A DNA stretch of 5,485 bases from assembly GCA_030550075.1 (NCBI GenBank), contig JAUQQB010000208.1, positions 1 through 5,485 on the forward strand. Direction: 5' to 3'. The notes below the pieces were generated by a model, which was not told where the DNA came from, made no database searches, and saw only the letters and a program-made list of their open reading frames with translations. The DNA is from Chloroflexota bacterium. GTDB lineage: Bacteria; Chloroflexota; Anaerolineae; Thermoflexales; Thermoflexaceae. Numbering within the stretch: the first letter of the stretch is position 1; each line of letters starts with the position of its first letter. This document shows, in pieces, positions 1 to 5,306 of this stretch. The translations under genes were made by a program, and so were the position numbers.

Positions 1-69
1 GGGGATAAAGGGGGGTGGGGCCATTGGCCCACACCCTCTTATGTCCTCAAAACAAATCTGGACGAAGCA

Positions 70-275
70 CTACAAACAAAGGGCTTCTCCTGTTCGTAGT
101 AGGGCACGCAAGTGCCCGTCCTCCTTTTGTGAACGCTTAGACGGGCACTCGCTTCGCTCCGTGCCCGACTACAAACAAGGGGGCTTTCCCTGTTCGTAGT
201 AGGGCACGTGAGTGCCCGTTCTTTTTGTGAACGCTTAGACGGGCACTCCGCTTTATGCCTGATGATGAACAGGGG
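70..275. repeat. Tandem ~99-bp fold-back repeats (two units plus a partial third)
   Basis: A unit starting CTACAAACAA at 70 recurs at 169 with a period of 98-100 bp, and a degenerate third start (about 262-275) runs into the ribosome binding site of the next gene. Each unit contains TGTTCGTAGTAGGGCAC (91-107 and 191-207), a GGGCAC/GTGCCC hairpin (102-117 and 202-217), a spacer ending GTGAACGCTTAGA, and a second CGGGCAC arm (142-148 and 240-246) that pairs with GTGCCCG at 161-167, or imperfectly with TGCCTG at 256-261. The ends of the first unit also form imperfect terminal inverted repeats: 91-107 against 161-177, 17 positions with two mismatches. The tight small loops are GCAA in copy 1 and GTGA in copy 2, both of the GNRA class. 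The positions and pairings are seen directly. Whether this is a MITE/REP-like element, a structured RNA or a protein-binding array is not decided by the sequence. No gene is supported in 1-282. Confidence 0.85.
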
Positions 276-282
276 GCTTACT

Positions 283-594
283 ATGGAACTCAACTCTGAG
301 ATGTGGCTGGAGCGCATCCTTGAAGATGAAAGCTGGCGGAGCGGCCTCACTGATGAACAGGCCGAACGCCTCCTTCAGTGGGCCCTTGCCCGGGCCGGCC
401 CGCATCCGAAGGAAACCGGTGAGGCCCTACGCCGAGCGTTACGTCGGATCCGACGGGCCATGCAGGCCTCCAGGGAAGAGGCAGCAATGCTTTTGGCGGA
501 GTGGGCGGTTCCGGTGCCGCCTGAGTGGATGAGCTGGACCATCGAGGAACGCCTGTCATGGATGCTCCAGGCGCTGAGCTCCTGGAAGCCATGA
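283..594 (+). CDS. Small Trp-rich helical protein of unknown function
   Basis: I do not recognise a family. The protein has 103 residues, no signal peptide and no membrane segment. It is rich in Glu, Arg, Ala and Leu with eight tryptophans (W8, W18, W33, W74, W82, W85, W93, W101), and it reads as a bundle of amphipathic helices with a strongly basic stretch at residues 50-66. A cytoplasmic location is likely. The ATG at 283 was chosen because AGGGGG (271-275 plus the preceding A at 270) sits 7 nt upstream; an in-frame start at 208 would lie inside the fold-back repeat and is unlikely. The last repeat remnant ends in this ribosome binding site, so the repeats form the untranslated leader or promoter region of the gene. 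The stop is 32 nt before the PLD gene, and an alternative PLD start at 591 would overlap it as ATGA, so co-transcription is likely. GC-rich third positions support real coding. Confidence 0.7.
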   Translation: MELNSEMWLERILEDESWRSGLTDEQAERLLQWALARAGPHPKETGEALRRALRRIRRAMQASREEAAMLLAEWAVPVPPEWMSWTIEERLSWMLQALSSWKP

Positions 595-616
595 GCCACA
601 CAAGTCCTGCTTCAAC

Positions 617-622
617 GGAGGA
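617..622 (+). promoter_or_regulatory. Ribosome binding site choosing the PLD start
   Basis: GGAGGA lies 4 nt before the ATG at 627 and is the best Shine-Dalgarno match near the gene. It favours 627 over the in-frame GTG at 525, which lies inside the upstream gene, and over the ATG at 591, which overlaps the upstream stop but has only a weak GGAAG before it. Confidence 0.65.
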
Positions 623-626
623 AACG

Positions 627-1796
627 ATGTCCACATCTCGCCCACGAAAGGCCCGCAAAGGACGCTGGCGATCGCCGCGTGGGATCCCCTCCCTTGCAGG
701 CCTGGCGAGCCTGTTCCTTCTCGCGGTGGTGATTCTCGCCGCCCAGCAGTGCCTGAGTTCGCCAGGGGCCCCCGTAACCCCTACCTCCGAGGGTCGGGCC
801 GGATGGTATGAGGTCTTCTTTACCACCCCGCGTTTCCCGGACGATCCGGGGCTTCATCGGGGAGGCGTGGTCGACTCCCTGATCGCAGCTATTGACAGCG
901 CCCGCCAGACCGTGGATGTGGCGGTCTACGACCTCGACCTGATGTCGGTGGCTGATGCCCTGTTGCGCGCACGGGACCGCGGCGTCCGTGTCCGCGTGGT
1001 CACGGAAACGGATAATGCCGACACGGAGGCGATCGCCCGCCTGCGGGCGGGAGGCATCCCGGTGGTGACCGATGAGCGAGAAGGTTACATGCATAACAAG
1101 TTCATGGTCATTGACGGCGAGCGCGTGTGGACCGGCTCCATGAACTTCACGGATAACGACGCCTACCAGAACAACAACAATGCGACGCTGATCCGTTCCT
1201 CTGATCTGGCCCGGAACTATGCCGCCAAATTCGCGGCCATGTTTGAGCGGCGGGCCTTCGGCCCGGCCCGCTCCCCCGGCGACACGGTTCCCCGATTGAC
1301 CATCGAGGGGATCCCGGTGGAAAATTACTTCGCGCCGGAGGATCCCACGGTGGAGGCGATCGAGCAGGCGCTCCGAAGCGCGCGGAAGCGGATTGTGTTC
1401 ATGGCCTTTTCCTTCACGCATCCCCGCATCGGCGACACGTTGCTGGAGCGCGCCCGGGCAGGGGTGGAGATCCACGGGGTCTTCGAGACGACGGGAGCGG
1501 ATGCGCCGGCGAGTCAATTCCGGCGCCTCCGACAGGCCGGGATCGATGTCCTAAAAGACGGCAACCCTTACAATATGCATCACAAAGTGTTCGTCATTGA
1601 CCGTCGGGTTGTGATCTTCGGCTCGTATAACTTCTCCCGGAACGCGGCGCAGGATAACGATGAAAACTTCCTGATCGTGGCAGATCCGGCGATGGCGTCT
1701 CTTTTTGAGGCGGAGTTCGCCCGGGTTTATGAACAGGCCCTGAACCCGCCTCGCGTCGGATGGCTGGCCATGGAGTGGGCTTTTGCCCTTCGATAA
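627..1796 (+). CDS. Membrane-anchored or secreted phospholipase D-like protein, two HKD motifs
   Basis: This 389-residue protein belongs to the phospholipase D superfamily, whose members hydrolyse or transfer phosphodiester bonds in phospholipids or nucleic acids through a phospho-histidine intermediate. Both catalytic HxKx4D motifs are present: H156-N-K158 with D163, followed by GSMNF, and H318-H-K320 with D325, followed by GSYNF. The two halves (about 57-212 and 224-373) are the usual duplicated PLD folds. The N-terminus has a basic stretch (residues 4-18) and one hydrophobic segment (about 20-41) followed by QCLSS, so it is either a signal anchor or a cleaved signal; the residues before C42 do not make a good lipobox. 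The catalytic part would lie outside the cytoplasmic membrane. The substrate cannot be told from sequence: a lipid, a cardiolipin-like phosphatidyl group, or extracellular DNA are all possible. It follows the small helical protein gene closely and is probably co-transcribed with it. An ATG at 591 would add 12 residues. Confidence 0.9.
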   Translation: MSTSRPRKARKGRWRSPRGIPSLAGLASLFLLAVVILAAQQCLSSPGAPVTPTSEGRAGWYEVFFTTPRFPDDPGLHRGGVVDSLIAAIDSARQTVDVAVYDLDLMSVADALLRARDRGVRVRVVTETDNADTEAIARLRAGGIPVVTDEREGYMHNKFMVIDGERVWTGSMNFTDNDAYQNNNNATLIRSSDLARNYAAKFAAMFERRAFGPARSPGDTVPRLTIEGIPVENYFAPEDPTVEAIEQALRSARKRIVFMAFSFTHPRIGDTLLERARAGVEIHGVFETTGADAPASQFRRLRQAGIDVLKDGNPYNMHHKVFVIDRRVVIFGSYNFSRNAAQDNDENFLIVADPAMASLFEAEFARVYEQALNPPRVGWLAMEWAFALR

Positions 1797-1819
1797 GCTT
1801 GTTGCATTATTCGCCCCAT

Positions 1820-1868
1820 CCCCTTTCTTCTCCTCCCTGCGGCCCAAAGGGAAGGAGAAGGAAGCGGG
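1820..1868. repeat. Long imperfect intergenic hairpin
   Basis: Positions 1820-1837 pair with 1849-1868 in about 18 base pairs, interrupted only by unpaired A1853 and C1865 and one T-G wobble, around an 11-nt loop (1838-1848). The arms are a pyrimidine run against a purine run. It lies 24 nt after the PLD stop codon. No T-tract follows, so a classical intrinsic terminator is not supported. It may be a 3'-end stabilising or processing structure, or a member of the pyrimidine-arm/purine-arm intergenic repeats found in many GC-rich genomes. Confidence 0.75.
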
Positions 1869-1870
1869 GG

Positions 1871-1903
1871 TTTGGAGGGCGCGCTGAAGGCGCGCCCTCC
1901 AAA
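1871..1903. repeat. Perfect 14-bp inverted repeat (terminator-like hairpin)
   Basis: TTTGGAGGGCGCGC (1871-1884) is matched exactly by its reverse complement at 1890-1903 around a 5-nt loop TGAAG. It directly follows the preceding hairpin, two bases downstream. The stem is GC-rich with A/T at its base, so it could end transcription of the PLD unit and possibly work in both directions, but neither strand has a T-tract beyond the three bases in the stem. A tag-like repeat or a protein-binding palindrome is the alternative. Confidence 0.8.
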
Positions 1904-1925
1904 CACCCCAATGCCCGGCTTCCTT

Positions 1926-1931
1926 TACAAT
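1926..1931 (+). promoter_or_regulatory. Possible -10 box for the CPBP gene
   Basis: TACAAT differs from the TATAAT consensus at one position and lies in the only AT-richer patch between the hairpins and the gene (1921-1946), which is where a promoter for a separate CPBP unit would be expected. No good -35 is found 16-18 nt upstream, because that stretch overlaps the end of the perfect hairpin. Confidence 0.3.
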
Positions 1932-1988
1932 GAGATTATTACCATTCGGGTCTATCCGAACCATCCCTTTCTCAGGAGCATTCCAGCG

Positions 1989-2783
1989 ATGGCTGCAGCA
2001 CGGCCTCCGCATTTCTCTTCCTCCACGGAGGAGCTGGAGCCGGCCCCGCCCTGGGGGATCGGCCTGGCCCTGACCGCCCTGGCCTACTTCCTGATGGTCC
2101 AGTTCATGCTGGGTGCCCTCTTCTTTCTGATCTACTGGATCGTGTTCGAACCGGGTCAGTCCTTTGAGACCGCGTTCCAGCATGCGGCCGCCAGTGGGCG
2201 TTTCATGGGGCTGGCCAATGGCCTGATCTATCTGTTCCTCCTGCTCACCGTAACTGCCGGCCTGCGTCTATGGGTGCGCAAGCCTTTGGGCCCGGCCCTC
2301 CGCCTTGTTCGCCCAATCCGGATCCCTTTGTGGGCGACACCGCTCCTGGCCCTGGGCCTGGGAGTCGCGCTGGACGCGGTGACGATGGCGCTGGGGCGTC
2401 CGGTGATCCCGGAGACCCTCGTTCCCATGTTTCAGGGGTGGGATCCGCTGGCATGGGCCTCGATGGGGTTCCTCACCGTAGTGGTCGGGCCACCGACGGA
2501 GGAGCTGCTCTTCCGGGGCTTGCTGTATCCGGCCCTCGCGGCACGGGTGGGCCCCATGTTTTCCATCTATCTTGTCTCCCTGATCTTCGCGCTCTTTCAT
2601 CTCTTCACCTATGGCGGCACGGCTGACCAGTGGTTCTGGATCGCCCAGGCATTTCTGGTCGGTCTGGCGCTGACTGGCCTGCGGGCCCGCACCCGGTCGC
2701 TATGGCCCCCCATCGTGATGCATATGACGTTGAATCTTTATGCGACTATAGAGGCCATCTTCCTCCTGAACTTCCGGGCGTAA
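1989..2783 (+). CDS. CPBP-family intramembrane metalloprotease (CAAX protease/Abi type)
   Basis: The 264-residue protein is a polytopic membrane protein with hydrophobic segments at about 23-52, 72-94, 115-135, 155-168, 189-207, 216-230 and 243-260. The three CPBP (PF02517-type) motifs are intact and in order: EExxxR as E171-E172-L-L-F-R176, FxxxH as F200-A-L-F-H204, and HxxxN as H245-M-T-L-N249. These residues form the glutamate/histidine active site of the Rce1-type glutamyl endopeptidases. Bacterial members are mostly uncharacterised; some process peptides or give bacteriocin self-immunity, and here no peptide precursor gene is seen nearby. The ATG at 1989 was chosen because AGGAG (1974-1978) sits 10 nt upstream; the open frame reaches back to 1872, but that extension would translate the hairpin. 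The gene is followed after 43 nt by the enoyl-CoA hydratase gene, with no terminator between, so read-through into the metabolic cluster is possible. Confidence 0.88.
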   Translation: MAAARPPHFSSSTEELEPAPPWGIGLALTALAYFLMVQFMLGALFFLIYWIVFEPGQSFETAFQHAAASGRFMGLANGLIYLFLLLTVTAGLRLWVRKPLGPALRLVRPIRIPLWATPLLALGLGVALDAVTMALGRPVIPETLVPMFQGWDPLAWASMGFLTVVVGPPTEELLFRGLLYPALAARVGPMFSIYLVSLIFALFHLFTYGGTADQWFWIAQAFLVGLALTGLRARTRSLWPPIVMHMTLNLYATIEAIFLLNFRA

Positions 2784-2812
2784 GCCCGCTTCAGTTTTCC
2801 GAAACGTGCGCC

Positions 2813-2821
2813 GGGAGGAGG
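2813..2821 (+). promoter_or_regulatory. Ribosome binding site choosing the enoyl-CoA hydratase start
   Basis: GGGAGGAGG lies 5 nt before ATG 2827 and is a nearly ideal Shine-Dalgarno sequence. The frame could open at GTG 2806, but then this site would be inside the coding sequence, so 2827 is the start. Confidence 0.85.
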
Positions 2822-2826
2822 AACCC

Positions 2827-3603
2827 ATGACCGGCTACACATCGATCCTGGTGGAGACCATGGAGAACGTGGGGCTGATCCGCCTGAACCGGCCCCAGCA
2901 ACTGAACGCTCTGAACAGCGTCCTGATGGAGGAGCTGGCCACCGCCCTGGAGGCCTTCGACCGGGACGATCAGATTCGGTGCATCGTGATCACCGGAAAC
3001 GAACGGGCCTTCGCCGCCGGCGCGGATATCAAAGAGATGGCAGAGGCCAGCGCGGTGGAGATGCTGCTCCGGGACAACATCGCTCGCTGGGATCGGATCC
3101 AGCGGATCCGGAAGCCGATCATCGCCGCGGTGTCGGGCTGGTGCCTGGGCGGCGGGTGTGAGCTGGCGATGGCCTGCGACATCCTCATCGCCTCCGAGAC
3201 GGCCGTCTTCGGCCAGCCGGAGATCAACATCGGCGTGATGCCGGGCGCCGGGGGGACCCAGCGTCTGACCCGGGCGATCGGGAAGTCGAAGGCGATGGAG
3301 ATGATCCTCACCGGGCGCTACATGAGCGCCCGGGAGGCCGAGGCCGCCGGGCTGGTCTCCCGGGTGGTCCCCGTAGAGACCTATCTGGAGGAAGCCATCC
3401 GCCTGGCGAAGGAGATCGCCGCCCGCCCGCCGATCGCCGTCCGGCTGGCCAAAGAAGCGGTGAACAAAGCCTTCGAGACCAGCCTGCGCGATGGTCTGGA
3501 ATATGAACGGCGGCTGTTTTACTTCTTGTTCGCGACGGAAGATCAGAGGGAAGGGATGCAGGCCTTTATCGAAAAACGGAAGCCCGAGTGGAAAGGACGC
3601 TGA
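2827..3603 (+). CDS. Enoyl-CoA hydratase/isomerase (crotonase family)
   Basis: The 258-residue protein has the normal length and full domain of a crotonase-superfamily enoyl-CoA hydratase, which adds water across trans-2-enoyl-CoA in fatty-acid or amino-acid degradation; it is cytoplasmic and usually hexameric. The oxyanion-hole sequence AFAAGADI (61-68, A66) and the GGG at 108-110 (G109) match the rat mitochondrial enzyme positions A98 and G141. Both catalytic glutamates of true hydratases are present with the correct 20-residue spacing: E112 in GGGCELAMACD and E132 in GQPEINIGVMPG. The AGGTQRL signature follows at 141-147. The C-terminal helices (about 200-258), with RPPIAVRLAKEAVNKAFE, are typical. 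Having both glutamates argues for hydratase rather than isomerase or decarboxylase activity, but short-chain, 3-hydroxybutyryl-forming and crotonyl-CoA variants cannot be separated. The next gene starts inside or just after its stop, so translation is probably coupled. Confidence 0.93.
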   Translation: MTGYTSILVETMENVGLIRLNRPQQLNALNSVLMEELATALEAFDRDDQIRCIVITGNERAFAAGADIKEMAEASAVEMLLRDNIARWDRIQRIRKPIIAAVSGWCLGGGCELAMACDILIASETAVFGQPEINIGVMPGAGGTQRLTRAIGKSKAMEMILTGRYMSAREAEAAGLVSRVVPVETYLEEAIRLAKEIAARPPIAVRLAKEAVNKAFETSLRDGLEYERRLFYFLFATEDQREGMQAFIEKRKPEWKGR

Positions 3604-4439
3604 GCTCGGTGAACGCGCAAATTGGTTTCCGGACTCTTACGCTGGCGTTTGAGGCGGTTCGCTGGAATTCCAACGGCCCCGCTTTAATCCTGGTGGCCCC
3701 GGAGATGGATCATTGGGTGCGGGGCGGCATTGCGACCGTCGTCGGCGCGATCCAGGTAGCGATGCGGGGGAATACGTGGATCACCCCCGCGTTCACCGCG
3801 CGGACGATGGTCTACCCGCGGGTGGGGCCGCCGGATAACGGCGTGGTCTACCTGGCCATGCAGGCCGCCAACGCCCGGGCGACGTTCTTCCACACCGATT
3901 TGCCGGCGGATCCGGAGTGGGGGCCGTTCCCGGAGGCAGTTCGCCGACTCCCCGGAGCGCGGCGCAGCGAGCATCCGGTCCTCTCGTTCCTCGCCGTGGG
4001 CCCTCAGGCCGAGGCGGCGGTGGCCGCGCAATCCATCCTGGATCCCTGGGGGCCCATCCGTTGGGTGCATACGGAGGATGGGGATGTGATCCTGGTAGGC
4101 GGGGATCACACCATGAATGTGGCCATCCATTATGTGGAAGCCCTAGCCGGGCGGAAGTCCTTCGTGCGCTGGGCCCTGATGGATCGACGGGTGGTGGAGC
4201 TGCCGGGCTTTCCGGGATGTCGGCGGGGTTTCGGGGCGGCGGCCTCGCTGCTGGAGCCGGCCACCCGCCGGGTTCGTCTGGGCGATGGGGCCGTCCAGGG
4301 GTTGCCATTGAAGCGGATGGTTCAGATCCTGCTGGACCTGTTGCATCGGGATCCGATGGCCTTGCTTTGCGAGGATCCGCTCTGCCTGCTCTGTCACGCC
4401 GTTCGGCAGCACGTGCTCTACGGCGCCCGCTCCGCTTGA
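3588..4439 (+). CDS. Divergent AAC(3)/YokD-like N-acetyltransferase family protein
   Basis: At 283 residues the protein resembles the aminoglycoside 3-N-acetyltransferase family (PF02522 type), which transfers acetyl groups from acetyl-CoA to amino groups. Family landmarks in order are WVRGG (43-47), the proximal strand TWITPAF (63-69), the segment GPFPEAVRRLPGARRSEHP (112-130) with H129, then SFLAVGP (133-139), and the active-site-like GGDHTMNVAIHYVE (171-184) with H181 and E184. The first motif is unusual: where relatives have a VHSS-type sequence before the GG, this protein reads APEMDH. The C-terminus carries three cysteines (C261, C266, C269). Two GTG starts are possible: 3588, overlapping the crotonase gene by 16 nt with GGAAG 5 nt upstream, and 3609, with AGGA 11 nt upstream; family length slightly favours 3588. 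It is cytoplasmic and lies between metabolic genes, which suggests a housekeeping or unknown amine or acyl substrate rather than antibiotic resistance. Confidence 0.75.
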   Translation: MERTLSSVNAQIGFRTLTLAFEAVRWNSNGPALILVAPEMDHWVRGGIATVVGAIQVAMRGNTWITPAFTARTMVYPRVGPPDNGVVYLAMQAANARATFFHTDLPADPEWGPFPEAVRRLPGARRSEHPVLSFLAVGPQAEAAVAAQSILDPWGPIRWVHTEDGDVILVGGDHTMNVAIHYVEALAGRKSFVRWALMDRRVVELPGFPGCRRGFGAAASLLEPATRRVRLGDGAVQGLPLKRMVQILLDLLHRDPMALLCEDPLCLLCHAVRQHVLYGARSA

Positions 4440-4482
4440 TTGGCTGCTTTCTTTACCTTACTGTTTTTAACCTTTACCGCTC

Positions 4483-4490
4483 AGGAGGGG
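4483..4490 (+). promoter_or_regulatory. Ribosome binding site of ridA
   Basis: AGGAGGGG lies 5 nt before ATG 4496 and fixes this start, although the open frame extends far upstream through the preceding gene. The 56-nt gap before it contains pyrimidine- and T-rich sequence (4445-4475) but no convincing -35/-10 pair, so ridA is probably co-transcribed with the acetyltransferase gene. Confidence 0.85.
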
Positions 4491-4495
4491 AATCC

Positions 4496-4912
4496 ATGGC
4501 CCAGGAAGTGATCGCCACCGACAGGGCTCCAGCGGCGGTGGGGCCGTATTCCCAGGCAATCCGAGTGGGGCCTCTCATCTTCACAGCGGGGCAGCTGGGG
4601 CTGGTTCCCGAAACCCGCCAGTTAGCGGGGTCGGACATCGAGAGCCAGACCCGGCAGGCGCTGGAAAACCTGCAGGCGATCCTGGAGGCCGCGGGGTCGT
4701 GCCTGCGTCATGTCGTGAAGACCACGGTGTTCCTGACGGATCTCTCCGAATGGCCCCGGATGAACACGGTCTACGCGGAGTTTTTCCCGGACCGCCCGCC
4801 AGCCCGCTCTGCGGTCGGCGTGGCCGCCCTCCCGATGGGCGCGCGGGTGGAGATCGAAGCGGTGGCCGAGGTCTGCGATTGCCCCTCGCCGGAGGCGTGT
4901 GGCTGTCGATAG
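4496..4912 (+). CDS. ridA: RidA-family 2-iminobutanoate/2-iminopropanoate deaminase
   Basis: The 138-residue protein is a YjgF/YER057c/UK114 (RidA) member. These cytoplasmic trimers hydrolyse reactive enamine/imine intermediates released by PLP enzymes such as threonine dehydratase and so protect other PLP enzymes. Recognisable parts are APAAVGPYSQAI (11-22) with Y18, FTAGQLGL (29-36), the helix with QALENLQAILEAAG (54-67), VVKTTVFLTDL (73-83), PPARSAV (101-107) and ARVEIEAVAE (116-125). R104 corresponds to the ligand-binding Arg105 of E. coli RidA and E119 to Glu120, so the true RidA subfamily and an active enzyme are likely. The E. coli reactive Cys107 is alanine here (A106). Unusually, the chain runs about ten residues past the usual end with a tail containing C127, C129, C135 and C137. 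It is the last gene of the cluster; no strong terminator follows before the tRNA promoter. Confidence 0.95.
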   Translation: MAQEVIATDRAPAAVGPYSQAIRVGPLIFTAGQLGLVPETRQLAGSDIESQTRQALENLQAILEAAGSCLRHVVKTTVFLTDLSEWPRMNTVYAEFFPDRPPARSAVGVAALPMGARVEIEAVAEVCDCPSPEACGCR

Positions 4913-5042
4913 GAAGGGACTCCGCACGCTTCTGCCGAATATTCCCTTCTCCCCTCGTGGCCCTTCGGGCCTTAGCAGATCGCCACGGGCGATGGGCCTG
5001 GCGAGCATGGGCTGAAATTTTTCCAAACGGTCTCTTCTTGCC

Positions 5043-5072
5043 TTGACAGTGTTCATGTCCACGGGGTAAAAT
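5043..5072 (+). promoter_or_regulatory. Sigma70-type promoter for the tRNA-Ala genes
   Basis: A perfect -35 TTGACA (5043-5048) and a -10 TAAAAT (5067-5072, one mismatch) are separated by 18 nt. The expected transcription start, near 5079, is only a few bases before the first tRNA at 5086, as is common for stable-RNA genes. Confidence 0.85.
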
Positions 5073-5085
5073 AAGCTATGCCAGT

Positions 5086-5158
5086 GGGGCCGTAGCTCAG
5101 CTGGGAGAGCGCTCCTCTCGCACGGGAGAGGTCGCCGGTTCGAATCCGGTCGGCTCCA
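5086..5158 (+). tRNA. tRNA-Ala (anticodon CGC)
   Basis: The 73-nt gene folds as a complete cloverleaf. The acceptor GGGGCCG/CGGCTCC includes the G3-T70 wobble pair that identifies alanine tRNAs. The D stem is GCTC/GAGC, the anticodon stem CTCCT/GGGAG encloses loop CTCGCAC with anticodon CGC at 5119-5121, and the T arm GCCGG/CCGGT closes TTCGAAT. The discriminator base is A and no CCA is encoded (CT follows). It reads the GCG alanine codon, frequent in a GC-rich genome. It is first of two alanine tRNAs transcribed from the promoter at 5043-5072. Confidence 0.97.
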
Positions 5159-5174
5159 CTGCTGAGAAAACCGT

Positions 5175-5247
5175 GGGCCCGTAGCGCAGCTGGGAGCGCG
5201 CCTCAATGGCATTGAGGAGGTCACGGGTTCGAATCCCGTCGGGTCCA
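5175..5247 (+). tRNA. tRNA-Ala (anticodon GGC)
   Basis: The 73-nt gene folds as a full cloverleaf. The acceptor GGGCCCG/CGGGTCC again has the alanine G3-T70 pair. The D stem is GCGC/GCGC, the anticodon stem CCTCA/TGAGG encloses loop ATGGCAT with anticodon GGC at 5208-5210, and the T arm ACGGG/CCCGT closes TTCGAAT. CCA is not clearly encoded: the discriminator A5247 is followed by CCTT. It reads GCC and GCU. It starts 16 nt after the first tRNA, shares its promoter and is followed by an intrinsic terminator. A position-32/38 A-T pair in the anticodon loop is seen, a feature known in some alanine tRNAs. Confidence 0.97.
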
Positions 5248-5257
5248 CCTTCCCGCA

Positions 5258-5283
5258 GGGGCGCGAAAGCGCCCCATTGTTTT
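5258..5283 (+). terminator. Intrinsic terminator after the tRNA-Ala pair
   Basis: GGGGCGC (5258-5264) and GCGCCCC (5269-5275) form a perfect 7-bp GC stem closed by a GAAA tetraloop, followed by ATTGTTTT (5276-5283). It ends the tRNA transcript 10 nt after the second tRNA. Confidence 0.88.
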
Positions 5284-5306
5284 AGTGAAAGTGGATCGCA
5301 CGGAAA

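Noticed and set aside
14..35. Terminator hairpin GGTGGGGCC/GGCCCACACC near the left edge
   Set aside because: The stem needs bulges, no T-tract follows, and the upstream gene is outside the window, so it cannot be supported.
70..275. CRISPR array
   Set aside because: There are only two to three units of about 99 bp, with no unique spacers between short repeats and no cas genes nearby.
39..350. Minus-strand coding region over the repeats
   Set aside because: Its protein is just the repeat translated twice, and it runs into the well-supported + strand gene.
612..1517. Long minus-strand frame opposite the PLD gene
   Set aside because: It is a shadow of GC-rich coding: rich in Arg/Gly/His, with no recognisable domain, while the + strand has both HKD motifs.
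1872..1988. Longer N-terminus for the CPBP protein from a TTG at 1872
   Set aside because: The extension translates the perfect inverted repeat and has no ribosome binding site; ATG 1989 has AGGAG upstream.
3588..4439. Antibiotic resistance gene
   Set aside because: Family resemblance is distant, the first motif differs, and the context is metabolic with no mobile element nearby.
3917..4495. Long N-terminal fusion on RidA
   Set aside because: This frame overlaps the acetyltransferase gene and reads as low-complexity Gly/Arg/Pro; the ATG at 4496 has a strong ribosome binding site and gives the family length.
4959..4971. Terminator for ridA (GGCCC-TTC-GGGCC)
   Set aside because: The stem has only 5 bp with a 3-nt loop and no T-run; nearby ATCGCC/GGCGAT (4979-4993) is equally weak.
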